DNA of 57,572 bases. It comes from Terriglobales bacterium (GTDB lineage Bacteria > Acidobacteriota > Terriglobia > Terriglobales > Acidobacteriaceae). Positions within the stretch are counted from its first letter, which is position 1. Every line of letters begins with the position of its first letter. Location: assembly GCA_035487355.1 (NCBI GenBank), contig DATHMF010000065.1, positions 1 through 57,572 of the forward strand, in the 5' to 3' direction. The notes under the pieces were generated by a model that was not told where the DNA came from, did no database searches, and saw nothing but the letters and a program-made list of their open reading frames with translations. The position numbers were made by a program, and so were the translations under genes. Shown one piece after another: positions 18,022 through 27,029 of the stretch.

Positions 18022-18489
18022 AAGATCTCTAAGGGTTAATAATATCAGTTACCAACCCCGAATCCATTCAAGTTATGTGCAGTCTAGGTGTTATTGTTGG
18101 CAATTCCGGGATTGGTGTATCCACGCGGCGCCGTGCTGAAAGTCATGCCCTGACACAGGCGCCAGTGGGGAAAGAAGTGCAGGAAGAGTTCAGGAGCTTG
18201 AGAGGAGAGCTTAAGAAATATGCCAGAATTTTCGGCACAAAAGGGATTCCTCCGCTCCGCGTTCGGAATGACACGAAACCGAATTTTTTCGGCAAGGTCT
18301 AAACTCTTGCCCTGATACAAAACATAAAGATTGTTGAGCAGCGCTGCCAAACTTGATGACACTTTCCCCAAAGGAGCGTCAAAAACAAGGGCAAACTCGC
18401 AAAAAATTGCAAAATTCCCATGGTATACTGGTTAAAATTCCCGGATTATCGGTAAATTTCTAAAGTTCCGGTAGTCGTACAGGAAATCA
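18022..18489. other. Divergent intergenic region between tat operon and S41 protease
   Basis: Some 470 bp with no good coding frame. It contains a family D repeat (18243-18273). A TATACT box at 18424-18429 could be a -10 element for the protease gene, but no -35 lies at usual spacing (nearest TTGCAA is only 11 bp away). Promoters for both divergent units are expected here but are not resolvable by eye. Confidence 0.5.
18243..18273. repeat. Family D short repeat, copy 1
   Basis: GGGATTCCTCCGCTCCGCG followed by TTCGGAATGACA. It resembles the elements at 22199-22243 and 25650-25690, which share a CCT-x-CG-CTC front half and an end of GGGATGACA or AGGATGACA. Short and diverged, so family membership is tentative. 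Confidence 0.4.
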
Positions 18490-20106
18490 ATGATGGCTGG
18501 TAGTTCTAGACGCTCTTTCCGCTCACTCTTCTTAATTTCACTGGTGGTTTTAACCTGCGGTTTTCTTGGGGTTGTTTTTGGCCAGAAGCTCGGCATGGAC
18601 TCTGACTCGTCGAGCCCCGCAGACCTGAACGACAGTTTACGCAACTTCTCTCAGGTATACACTGTGGTGGAACAGAACTACGCTGACCAGGTAGATCCGG
18701 AGAAAGCCATTTATAACGGCGCCATTCCGGGAATGCTGAGGGTGCTCGACCCGCACTCCAATTTCTTTGATCCGAAATCCTACTCTTTGTTGCGCGAGGA
18801 GCAGCGCGGTAAATACTACGGCGTGGGCATGCAGGTTGGTCCGCGGAACAATAAAGTTATTGTGATTGCGCCCTTTGTGGGCACTCCCGCTTATCGCGCC
18901 GGCATACGGCCGGGCGATGTAATTATTGCGGTGGATGGCAAGCTGACCGACAACATGACCACCAGCGATGTCGCTGATTTGCTCAAAGGGCCCAAGGGGA
19001 CGCAGGTCAAGATCACCGTTTTGCGTGAAGGCACCGACAAGCCGCTGGAGTTCAATGTCATCCGTGATGAAATTCCTCGCTACAGCGTAGACCTGCATTT
19101 CATCATTCGTCCTGGCATTGGCTACATGCACGTCTCCGGATTCCAGGAGACCACCGAGCGCGAAGTCAGCGACGCCCTCGACGAGTTCGGGGACATCAAA
19201 GGACTGATTTTAGATCTCCGGCAGAATCCCGGAGGATTGCTGAGCGAAGGGGTCGGCGTCGCCGACAAGTTCTTGCGCAAAGGACAAATCATTGTTTCCC
19301 ATCATGGCCGCTCCTCACCCGAGAAAATTTATCGCGCCGCGCATGGTAACGGAGGCAAGGAATATCCGCTGGTGGTGCTGGTAAATCGCGGTACGGCTTC
19401 AGCGGCTGAGATTGTTTCGGGAGCAATTCAAGACCACGATCGTGGCCTGATTGTAGGTGAAACCACCTTCGGCAAGGGCCTGGTGCAGACGGTTTATCCG
19501 CTTTCGGAGAACACTGGATTGGCCCTGACCACTGCCAAGTATTACACGCCCAGCGGACGCCTGATCCAGCGCGACTACAACGGGGTTTCGCTCTACGACT
19601 ACTACTACAATACCGATAAAGAAGGTAACGCGAACACCGCGAATAAGGAAGTGAAGCTCACCGATAGCGGACGCACAGTTTACGGCGGTGGCGGCATCAC
19701 TCCCGACGTCAAGGTCGAGACTCCCAAGACAAACTCATTTCAGGACACATTGCTGCAGCACTACGCCTTCTTTAATTTCGCCAAGCATTACCTGATCAGC
19801 AAGCATATAACCCAGGATTTCCAGGTGGATGACAATGTCATGCAGGAGTTCCGCCGCTTCCTCGACGATCAGAAGATAACCTTCAGCGAGGCGGATATTG
19901 TGAATGCGCAGGAGTGGGTGAAGACGAACATTAAGAGTGAGCTGTTCATCTCCGAATTCGGCCAGCAGAAAGGGCTGCAGGTGCATGCCGAGGATGATCC
20001 TGAAGTGCTGAAGGCGCTGGATCTGTTGCCCAAAGCCAAAGAACTGGCGGAGAACGCCCGTAAAATTATTGCGGACCGCAACACTGCCCGCCCTGAAACG
20101 CAATAA
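18490..20106 (+). CDS. S41-family C-terminal processing protease (CtpA-like)
   Basis: 538 residues with an N-terminal membrane anchor/signal (SLFLISLVVLTCGFLGVVFG). Before the PDZ domain comes a helical segment, then the PDZ (about 105-195: VGTPAYRAGIRPGDVIIAVDG). The protease core has the Ser/Lys dyad: Ser in 'RGTASAAEIVSGA' and Lys in 'TTFGKGLVQT'. Substrate-binding 'DLRQNPGGLLSEGV' is present. Acts in the periplasm on C-termini of exported proteins. A C-terminal helical domain of about 130 residues extends past the core. Followed by an intrinsic terminator. Confidence 0.93.
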   Translation: MMAGSSRRSFRSLFLISLVVLTCGFLGVVFGQKLGMDSDSSSPADLNDSLRNFSQVYTVVEQNYADQVDPEKAIYNGAIPGMLRVLDPHSNFFDPKSYSLLREEQRGKYYGVGMQVGPRNNKVIVIAPFVGTPAYRAGIRPGDVIIAVDGKLTDNMTTSDVADLLKGPKGTQVKITVLREGTDKPLEFNVIRDEIPRYSVDLHFIIRPGIGYMHVSGFQETTEREVSDALDEFGDIKGLILDLRQNPGGLLSEGVGVADKFLRKGQIIVSHHGRSSPEKIYRAAHGNGGKEYPLVVLVNRGTASAAEIVSGAIQDHDRGLIVGETTFGKGLVQTVYPLSENTGLALTTAKYYTPSGRLIQRDYNGVSLYDYYYNTDKEGNANTANKEVKLTDSGRTVYGGGGITPDVKVETPKTNSFQDTLLQHYAFFNFAKHYLISKHITQDFQVDDNVMQEFRRFLDDQKITFSEADIVNAQEWVKTNIKSELFISEFGQQKGLQVHAEDDPEVLKALDLLPKAKELAENARKIIADRNTARPETQ

Positions 20107-20127
20107 TTTGCTTTCGAGCTATTAGAA

Positions 20128-20160
20128 CTAAGGCCCGCTACGGCGGGCCTTAGTTTTTTT
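20128..20160 (+). terminator. Intrinsic terminator after S41 protease
   Basis: An 11-bp perfect stem CTAAGGCCCGC/GCGGGCCTTAG (20128-20138 with 20143-20153) with a TACG loop, followed by seven T (20154-20160). It starts 22 bp after the protease stop codon. Confidence 0.9.
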
Positions 20161-20202
20161 GACGTTAGTTGTGTCTTTCGCGATTGACGCAAAAATGACT
20201 AT

Positions 20203-21279
20203 TCACCGGTTCGAGAAGCGCCGGGATAGCCAAGATCCGAGCAAAAGGAAGTATGTGGGTGACTGCGGAGCGTCGTTGCGATTTGTATCAGCGTCCACTT
20301 GCATGGTCTCTTTCACGGGAAACATCAGTTCGTGGTTTGCGTCAGCAATAATCGCAATCTCAATGTTGTGTCGCTGACCGCTCAACGCCTTTAGCCGCTG
20401 CATGGACTGGGCGACGGGAACCCATGGATCAGAACCGCCATAGAGAAAGAGCAGCGGAACCTTAACCTTCAGAACAGCCGCCACCGGGTCATCATCCATC
20501 TTCCTGCGAATCGCCGGATCATTCGAGAGCTGAGACACTTTGGGCAAGTAAGTAAGATCAAACCAGGGTTTGGATTGTGCCTTGGTTAGAGCATCGATTG
20601 CTAACGCACGCGGGTTTGTGCCCCGTAGATAACCGGTCCACGCCTTTCGCGTATCAAGCATTTCTCGAACGTCGTCCTGCGAAAAACCACGAACCGTGAG
20701 CAAGTTGCTCGTCGCGAATTGCATCTGTTCATCGGCGGTGACGAGCGGCGCGGAGACGGAAATCGCAAAGGCTGCGTCCGGGCTGCGTCCCGCCGCCAGC
20801 ACGGCGAGCCAACCACCCTGACTCAATCCCCAAAAACCGATCCTGGCCGGATCAATGCGGGAAAGCTTAGCCAATGCGTGCTGCCCGGCGATGGCGTCGT
20901 CGGCCAATGTTTCATAATCAACACCATGAAGGCTCCCGGAAGATTGACCACTGCCACGGCGATCGTAGATGAGCACCGCAAACCCCAGCGCAGGCAACCC
21001 TTCCCGCAGATGACGGTAAAGAGCTGATTCTCTGGTGGCTGCTCCTGCGTGGTGCAAGACTACAACAGCAGGCAGGTGATCTCCAATGCTCGGAAGATAG
21101 ACTGTCCCGACTAGATCTGCACCAGCGTTGGCGAAGTGAATTTCTTGCGAAATAACTGTGGGAGTTCCTGCTACGTGCCAGGGATTTGGGATGTTCGCGG
21201 ATGAATCGAAAGACGCTGCATCAGATAGGCCAACCGTCAACAGTATTGCCATCAACGCCATTCCCAATTTCATCGACAT
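20203..21279 (-). CDS. Secreted alpha/beta hydrolase (dienelactone-hydrolase/BAAT-like)
   Basis: 358 residues with a signal peptide (LGMALMAILLTVGLSDAAS). The alpha/beta fold shows 'VVVLHHAGAATRE' (oxyanion region), 'YDRRGSGQSSG', the nucleophile elbow 'GLSQGGW', the acid in 'LYGGSDPWVP' and the catalytic His in 'DANHELMFP'. All three triad residues are thus visible. Acts on an unknown ester or amide in the periplasm. Transcribed towards the S41 protease terminator; adjacent divergent gene at 21441. Confidence 0.85.
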   Translation of the reverse strand: MSMKLGMALMAILLTVGLSDAASFDSSANIPNPWHVAGTPTVISQEIHFANAGADLVGTVYLPSIGDHLPAVVVLHHAGAATRESALYRHLREGLPALGFAVLIYDRRGSGQSSGSLHGVDYETLADDAIAGQHALAKLSRIDPARIGFWGLSQGGWLAVLAAGRSPDAAFAISVSAPLVTADEQMQFATSNLLTVRGFSQDDVREMLDTRKAWTGYLRGTNPRALAIDALTKAQSKPWFDLTYLPKVSQLSNDPAIRRKMDDDPVAAVLKVKVPLLFLYGGSDPWVPVAQSMQRLKALSGQRHNIEIAIIADANHELMFPVKETMQVDADTNRNDAPQSPTYFLLLGSWLSRRFSNR

Positions 21280-21440
21280 AACCCTTTCTGGTGCATCATT
21301 TCACAAGCTGAGTTCTTCAATCGCGAGATGTCCTGCAGTTTGGACGCTTTTTACGCCATATCGTCAACGTAGTTATCCAGGTGGTCGCTCGAGTATGAAC
21401 TGCTCTAAAATAGAGTGAGATGCCAGGAAGGAATCCAACT

Positions 21441-22088
21441 ATGCGGCTCATCACAGCCTTACTGATATTGACCTTGATGGCGAGCAGCTATGGTCAGCAA
21501 CAGCCTTCGCCCCAAGAGGGCAAGCCGCGCCTGCCTATAGAGTGCGATCATGCTGCTCCTCCGCGTGGGATGCATTGGGTCTGCAATGATCCCAACAATT
21601 CCTGCAATTGCCGGCTGGAGAGCGATAACCCAGGCCATCCCGGATGGGAAGATGACGGTGGGCTGCCCGTTCATAAACCGGAACCGGCCGCCGCTGGAAA
21701 AATCTCCAGCGATGACTTCTACAAGATCATGAACACTATTGCTGAGGGCCGGAGCGAAGGCAATGCCGCCAAGGCTGCGGATATGTTTGCGGAAAATGCC
21801 ATTTATTCCGATCTATTGCGTGCGCGAACTTACAAGGGGCAGGCCGCGATCAAGAAATTTTTCAGCAACAACAAAAGTTCGGTCAAACCCATGAAGATGC
21901 AGTGGCACCATCTTCTCTTCAATGAACAAGACCAGGTCGGAGCAGGAGAGTTTACGTTGGAGGGTTCCCGGCATTATCACGGCATGATGATTGTTAAAGT
22001 GGAGAAGGGCAAATTATCCAACTGGCGTGAATACGACTTTGCTTCCAATCAGAGCTGGGACAAATTCACCAGTGAAAATCACTTCTAA
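21441..22088 (+). CDS. Secreted NTF2/SnoaL-like protein with Cys-rich N-terminal segment
   Basis: 215 residues from ATG 21441, preceded by GGAAGG (21427-21432); this start begins the signal peptide (LITALLILTLMASSYG). After the signal is a short Cys-rich piece (CDH...WVCNDPNNSCNC) and then an NTF2-like domain (about 95-215: DDFYKIMNTIAEGRSEGN, ADMFAENAIYSD, GQAAIKKFF). The family is usually a small-ligand binder or hydrolase. No catalytic assignment is possible. A nearby in-frame ATG at 21420 is less likely because it lacks a ribosome binding site. Confidence 0.7.
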   Translation: MRLITALLILTLMASSYGQQQPSPQEGKPRLPIECDHAAPPRGMHWVCNDPNNSCNCRLESDNPGHPGWEDDGGLPVHKPEPAAAGKISSDDFYKIMNTIAEGRSEGNAAKAADMFAENAIYSDLLRARTYKGQAAIKKFFSNNKSSVKPMKMQWHHLLFNEQDQVGAGEFTLEGSRHYHGMMIVKVEKGKLSNWREYDFASNQSWDKFTSENHF

Positions 22089-22198
22089 GGGGAAGGAACC
22101 TTAGCCGCTGGGTTCTGTTGACAGCCTCAGTAATAATCGGGTTTGGGGATGGGAATTTGAGCTGCAGCAGGCAGGATAGAGCAGCCTGAAAAAACCTA

Positions 22199-22243
22199 GG
22201 TCCCTCCACTCCGCCGCGAAGCGCGGCTCCGGTCGGGATGACA
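22199..22243. repeat. Family D short repeat, copy 2
   Basis: Contains a GCCGCG...CGCGGC inverted pair around 22212-22229 and ends CGGGATGACA. Compare 18243-18273 and 25650-25690. Confidence 0.45.
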
Positions 22244-22287
22244 AAAATCGGATTAGGAACAGAGCGAGACATGCTTTGGATGAAAAT

Positions 22288-22336
22288 TGTGTGGGCAGGA
22301 TGCCCACACGACAGCCGGCGAGACGCCGGCGCTACG
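22288..22336. repeat. Dispersed hairpin repeat, family C, copy 2
   Basis: Two perfect back-to-back hairpins: GTGTGGGCA/TGCCCACAC (22289-22297 with 22301-22309) and GCCGGCG/CGCCGGC (22314-22320 with 22324-22330). The second half matches 7841-7875. Confidence 0.65.
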
Positions 22337-22413
22337 TCAAAACTGAACCACTACTAAGATTTTTACGTGGTTGACCCGCATAAACGCCAGACCGTAAGAT
22401 TCCCTCACACGAA

Positions 22414-25002
22414 ATGTATAACGCAGGTGAGCAAGTTGGTCCTTATACCGTAGTGCAAAAGCTGGGAGCGGGAGGCATGGGAGAGGTTTACCGTGCCCGT
22501 GATACCCGCCTGCAGCGCGATGTGGCATTGAAGGTCCTGCATCCTATATTCTCCAGCGATCCTGAGCGTTTGCAACGGTTTGAGCAAGAGGCCCTTGCCA
22601 CCGGGAAGTTAAACCACCCTAACATCGTAGGTATCTATGACTTCGGCGAGTACGAAAGCTCGCCCTACATGGTTTCTGAACTGCTGGAAGGGCAGACTTT
22701 GCGGCAAGCGCTGACCAACGCGCGTCTGTCTCTGCGCAAGATCCTGCAATACACCTCGCAAATTGCCCGTGGCCTGGCGGCTGCTCACGCCCAGGGAATT
22801 GTTCACCGCGACCTGAAACCGGAAAACATCTTTGTTACCAAAGATGGCATCGTAAAAATTCTCGATTTTGGCATCGCGAAGCTGGCTCCGCCAGAGGCCA
22901 GGGTAGGGGAGACCCAGGCATACCAGAGCCCCACCACGCAGCCCGGTGCAGTCATGGGAACGCCCGGCTACATGTCGCCGGAGCAGATTCGTGGCCAGCA
23001 TACGGATTTCCGCTCCGACATATTTGCCTTTGGGGCGATTCTGTATGAAATGATCGCCGGCAAGCCGGCTTTTCGGGGCGACACCCCAACCGATTTGATT
23101 GCGGCTATCCTGCGCGATGATCCTCCCGAGATCGCCGCCGGCTACTCAGTTGCTCCCAGCCTCGAAGCTATTATCCGGCACTGCCTTGAAAAAAATCCCG
23201 AGGAGCGGCTGCAGTCGGCGCGCGACATTGCTTTTACGCTACAGGATTTGTTGACCGCCATTCAGACGCAGCGACGCACGCCGGCGACGGTAACTCAATT
23301 TCTGCGCTGGCCGTGGCCTCTTTACACTCTTCTGCTCATAGCCGTAGCGATCTCGCTCGGGATCGCCTGGGATAGATATTCCATGCACACGCAGAATGGA
23401 GCGCAGCAACTGATAATCGCGCCGCAAGTGAACCGTCAGGCGCCGGATTTTCAGCAGGTGACATTTCGTCGGGGGGCCGTTCATACAGCCCGATTTTCTC
23501 CTGACGGAAATTCCATCATTTATGGCGCCGCCTTGAATGGGCAGCCGCTCACCCTTTTTACCTCGCGTGTAGGAGGGGCGGAAGAGCGTCCACTGGATTT
23601 TTCGCATGCCAATATTCTTGCTGTCTCCGCCAAAGAAAACATGCTCATTGTGTTTCCCGAAAGGAACAACACTTTGGCGCAGGTCCCCTTGTCGGGCGGG
23701 ACACCGCATGAGATTGAACAGGGAATTAATTATGCCGACTGGACACCCGACGAGAGCGAGCTGGCGGTAGTCCGCGAGAAAGATGGAAGGAGCCAGCTTG
23801 AATCTCCCATCGGGCATGTGCTCTATTCCACGGCTGGGCGCATCACTCATCCGCGTTTTTCGCCCGATGGCAAGTTCATTGCTTTTCTCGATCATCCCAG
23901 CCTTCTCGATGACGGTGGAGCGGTCGTAATGGTTGATCGCGACGGCAACAAGAAAACTCTTTCCGAAGATTGGTCGAGCGTCGCAGGCCTTGCCTGGTCG
24001 CCTGCCGGAAGCGAAGTGTGGTTCACGGCGGCCAAAAGCGGCATGAACCGGCGTCTTTGGGCTGCGTCGCCCGCCGGGGAGTTGCGCCAGTTGCTGGCTA
24101 CGCCCGATATTCTTACCTTACAGGATGTTTCCCACGATCAGGTTTTGCTGACGCAGGAAAATGCGCAGACGGAAGTCCTGGGGCTGCTGGCGGGGAACAA
24201 AAGCGAACGAGATTTTTCGTGGCTCAACTTCTCCTCGGTGGCCGATTTGGCCCAGGATGGCAAAAAAATATTGCTCACTGAAACCGGGCAGGCCGATGGC
24301 ATTCACTCGGCAGTTTATCTGCGCAACTCCGATGGGTCGCCACCTGTGCGGTTAGGAGACGGCGAGGCCCTGGCCCTTTCCCCTGATGGTCAATGGGCGG
24401 TCGCCCGCCTGCGTGGTTCTTCCGATGAATTAACTCTATTGCCGGTTGATTTGGGGCGGCAAAAAGAGATTAAAAACGACAATATCGTCGCCTACCACGG
24501 GGCCAAATGGCTGCCCGACAGCCAACAGCTTGTTTTTGCGGGAAATCAGCCAGGGCACGGCATCCAGCTTTATCTTCAGTCCATAGAAGGCGGCAAGACG
24601 CAAGCCATCACGCCCGAGGGCATTGACGCGCGCGAGAGCAGCTTCGCTGTATCGCCCGATGGCAAGAGCGTGGCCGCCAAGTACGCGCCCGACCAGAAAA
24701 TTTATATCTATTCGGTGGAAGGCGGAGAGCCACAGCCTGTCAACGGCGCCATAGCGGGCGACAACGTAGTTGGATGGAGCAGCATCGGCCGCGCGCTTTA
24801 TCTGCAGAATGAAAAACGCCCGGATACGATTGACCGCCTGGAAATCGTGAGCGGACGCCGCAGACAGTTGAAAGTATTAAGCCCGCCCGCTGGGGGAACA
24901 GGTTCTATCGCTTCCGTGCTTCTTACTCCAGATGCAAGGTGGTATGTCTACAACTCCGCACAAACTCGCTCCAATCTTTTTGTGGTGAAAAATTTACAAT
25001 AG
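22414..25002 (+). CDS. Transmembrane Ser/Thr protein kinase with TolB-like beta-propeller
   Basis: 862 residues. The N-terminal Hanks-type kinase (about 11-275) is complete: glycine loop 'KLGAGGMGEVYRARD', Lys40 in VALKVL, catalytic 'HRDLKPEN' (131-138), 'DFGIAK' (151-156) and 'GTPGYMSPEQ'. A single transmembrane helix at about 300-320 separates it from a periplasmic region of WD40/TolB-like repeats (ARFSPDG, PRFSPDGKF, LALSPDGQW, FAVSPDGKS). This kinase-TM-propeller layout is abundant in acidobacteria. The propeller probably senses an envelope signal or partner; the ligand is unknown. Confidence 0.93.
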   Translation: MYNAGEQVGPYTVVQKLGAGGMGEVYRARDTRLQRDVALKVLHPIFSSDPERLQRFEQEALATGKLNHPNIVGIYDFGEYESSPYMVSELLEGQTLRQALTNARLSLRKILQYTSQIARGLAAAHAQGIVHRDLKPENIFVTKDGIVKILDFGIAKLAPPEARVGETQAYQSPTTQPGAVMGTPGYMSPEQIRGQHTDFRSDIFAFGAILYEMIAGKPAFRGDTPTDLIAAILRDDPPEIAAGYSVAPSLEAIIRHCLEKNPEERLQSARDIAFTLQDLLTAIQTQRRTPATVTQFLRWPWPLYTLLLIAVAISLGIAWDRYSMHTQNGAQQLIIAPQVNRQAPDFQQVTFRRGAVHTARFSPDGNSIIYGAALNGQPLTLFTSRVGGAEERPLDFSHANILAVSAKENMLIVFPERNNTLAQVPLSGGTPHEIEQGINYADWTPDESELAVVREKDGRSQLESPIGHVLYSTAGRITHPRFSPDGKFIAFLDHPSLLDDGGAVVMVDRDGNKKTLSEDWSSVAGLAWSPAGSEVWFTAAKSGMNRRLWAASPAGELRQLLATPDILTLQDVSHDQVLLTQENAQTEVLGLLAGNKSERDFSWLNFSSVADLAQDGKKILLTETGQADGIHSAVYLRNSDGSPPVRLGDGEALALSPDGQWAVARLRGSSDELTLLPVDLGRQKEIKNDNIVAYHGAKWLPDSQQLVFAGNQPGHGIQLYLQSIEGGKTQAITPEGIDARESSFAVSPDGKSVAAKYAPDQKIYIYSVEGGEPQPVNGAIAGDNVVGWSSIGRALYLQNEKRPDTIDRLEIVSGRRRQLKVLSPPAGGTGSIASVLLTPDARWYVYNSAQTRSNLFVVKNLQ

Positions 25003-25050
25003 AGGATGAAGAGACGTGAGTTTTTTTACAAGCTCGCATCTGAGGATTGA

Positions 25051-25530
25051 ATGACATTTAATACTATTGCCGACGACCTGCGGCGCACCGTGAACGAAGC
25101 GCAGGGTTCATTGCAATCGCTCTCAGAGCAGGAAACATCCGCACACCGGCAACCGGGAAAGTGGTCGAAGAAAGAAATCCTGGGCCACCTGATTGATTCC
25201 GCGACCAATAACCATCAGCGCTTCGTGCGTGCGGCGCTCCATGGCCCATTGATCTTCCCCGGCTATGAACAGGATGCGCTCGCCAAACTCCAGCGCTGCA
25301 ATGATGTCGAGTGGGCGCTGCTGGTGCAGCTGTGGGAGAGCTATAACTTATATCTGGCGCATGTCATGGCAGGTTTGCCGGAATCTGTTGCCAATGTTCC
25401 TTGCACGATTGGCAACAATCCGACGGCTACCTTGGGATTTATTGCTGAAGATTACGTTGCCCACCTCAAGCATCACTTGAACCAGATTATCGGACAACGA
25501 TTTGCGACGGCGTACGGAGTGAAGAAATAG
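25051..25530 (+). CDS. DinB-family protein
   Basis: 159 residues forming a four-helix bundle. The DinB/YfiT metal-site His pattern is visible: 'EILGHLIDSATNNHQRF' and 'YVAHLKHHLNQIIG'. Family members are putative metal-dependent transferases, some using bacillithiol or mycothiol. The specific reaction here is unknown. It lies 48 bp after the kinase gene on the same strand and may be cotranscribed. Confidence 0.8.
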   Translation: MTFNTIADDLRRTVNEAQGSLQSLSEQETSAHRQPGKWSKKEILGHLIDSATNNHQRFVRAALHGPLIFPGYEQDALAKLQRCNDVEWALLVQLWESYNLYLAHVMAGLPESVANVPCTIGNNPTATLGFIAEDYVAHLKHHLNQIIGQRFATAYGVKK

Positions 25531-25649
25531 GTTCTTTAACCGCGGAGGCGCAGAGAAAATTTTGACATTCTCTTCACCAGAGAACTAACGCGGTTTCTTT
25601 CAATTTTCAAGAGAATCCCTTGAATCTCCGTGGGCGAACAAAACATTTT

Positions 25650-25690
25650 CGGGGTCCTTCGGCTCGGGTACGCCGTAGCTTAGGATGACA
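25650..25690. repeat. Family D short repeat, copy 3
   Basis: GGGGTCCTTCGGCTCGGGTA followed by CGCCGTAGC and ending TTAGGATGACA. It lies in the 260-bp spacer between the DinB gene and the convergent esterase gene, in which nothing else was recognised. Confidence 0.45.
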
Positions 25691-25789
25691 GAATGGAAAG
25701 GCGATGAAAAGATCGCGCCGTACTTCACAAATCGAAAATCAGCCCATGCCTAATTTTCTAACATCTCTGTGCATTCGTGGTGAAACAGC

Positions 25790-26962
25790 CTAGCGGAACA
25801 ACAAAGATGCGAAATCAGCCAGGTTACGCCGCCACAGCATCCAGACGTGCCCGCCCGGAGTTTCAATGGCGGTATGTTGCACGTCCTTGGATTTGAGCCA
25901 TGCTCGCAGGCTGCGGTTGAGCGTGATCAGATGGTCATCGGTGCCACAGGCGATCCACAAAAGATGGAGCTGCTGGTTTGCTTTTGCGCCCTTTGCTTCT
26001 GAATCGAGGGAGGGAAAGTCCGCCGGAAAATCTTCGGGAATTCCGCCCGAGCTGAAGGCACCAACCCAGGAAAACTTGTCGAGGTTATTCAGGCCCGTCA
26101 GCAACGATTCCGAGCCACCCATGGAGAGTCCGGCGATGGCGCGCGCGTTGCGATCTTTCTGCACACGGTACTCGCTCTCAACTCTCGGCATGACCTCAGT
26201 GAGCAATGCCTCAGTAAACTTCTTAAAATTACGGTCCCTCAGCTCAATATTGCTCCACGTGTCCTCTCCGGGACGGACGAACTCCATAGTGCCGTAGCCC
26301 AATGGCATGACCAGGATCATCGGCCTGGCTTTGCCCTGCGCGATGAGATTGTCGAGAATTACGTTGGCCTTTCCCACCGCAGTCCATCCGCTGGCGTCGT
26401 CGCTGAACCCGTGCAGCAGGTAAAGAACCGGATAGGTTTGCTTGCCGGCCGGGTCATAACCCGGCGGAGTGTAAACGTAAAAATCACGGTAATCGCCTGC
26501 AACCGCGGACTTATAAAAAAGATGATGAATCTCTCCCTGCGGCGCACCGTTCAGCTCCCACGGCAGCGACCCTGAACCAGGAACGTGCACCATATTTTCT
26601 GTTGCGAGCAGATTCGGCTTCAGCAAAGGGTTCGACGGGTCGATAAGATGCACGCCGTCGGCAATAAACGAATAGCCGTAGTAATCGGGAGCGAGCGGGG
26701 CAGTGGTCACACTCCATACACCCTGCTCGTCTTTTTGCATAGCCACGGGCTGTGCGCCTTCTCGGGCCAATCGCACTTCCTGGGCAGCAGGGGCACGGAA
26801 GCGGAAGGTCACGCTGCTGTCGGCATGTACGTCGGGCGAAATCACTCGAGCCGGCGGTTTCACAGGAGTTGGGACCCGGTTGCCCTGCTGTGCCGCTGCA
26901 AGAGGTGCAAGCGCCAAAAAAATGAATCCATAAAATCGCAATGGAGATGAGTGAGATATCAT
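25790..26962 (-). CDS. Secreted esterase (enterochelin-esterase/esterase D-like) with N-terminal CBM48-type domain
   Basis: 390 residues from ATG 26962, which follows GGAAGG and opens the signal peptide (LRFYGFIFLALAPLAAAQQ). An immunoglobulin-like E-set domain (about 45-135: HADSSVTFRFRAPAAQEVRL) precedes the esterase domain (about 145-390). Catalytic features are 'YLLHGFSDDASGW', the nucleophile elbow 'GLSMGGSES', Asp in 'IACGTDDHLI' and His in 'TPGGHVWMLW'. This architecture is shared by feruloyl/xylan esterases and trilactone hydrolases; the substrate is probably a plant-polymer or carbohydrate ester. It diverges from nuoI. Confidence 0.88.
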   Translation of the reverse strand: MISHSSPLRFYGFIFLALAPLAAAQQGNRVPTPVKPPARVISPDVHADSSVTFRFRAPAAQEVRLAREGAQPVAMQKDEQGVWSVTTAPLAPDYYGYSFIADGVHLIDPSNPLLKPNLLATENMVHVPGSGSLPWELNGAPQGEIHHLFYKSAVAGDYRDFYVYTPPGYDPAGKQTYPVLYLLHGFSDDASGWTAVGKANVILDNLIAQGKARPMILVMPLGYGTMEFVRPGEDTWSNIELRDRNFKKFTEALLTEVMPRVESEYRVQKDRNARAIAGLSMGGSESLLTGLNNLDKFSWVGAFSSGGIPEDFPADFPSLDSEAKGAKANQQLHLLWIACGTDDHLITLNRSLRAWLKSKDVQHTAIETPGGHVWMLWRRNLADFASLLFR

Positions 26963-27029
26963 GGTTTCCGCCTTCCACATTGAAATCCCGTTTGGTGAAA
27001 AATCCGGGAACCATTTATACTATTTCTTC

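Larger units (their letters stand above)
22089..22413. other. Intergenic spacer with two repeat elements
   Basis: 325 bp between the NTF2-like gene and the kinase. It holds a family D element (22199-22243) and a family C element (22288-22336). No coding frame or clear promoter was recognised. Confidence 0.6.

Noticed and set aside
18407..18429. TTGCAA ... TATACT as promoter for the S41 protease
   Set aside because: The boxes are only 11 bp apart, too close for sigma-70; only the -10 alone is plausible.
26961..27029. Longer NuoI start overlapping the divergent esterase start
   Set aside because: Extra residues are not family-like and lie on the esterase promoter/ribosome binding region.
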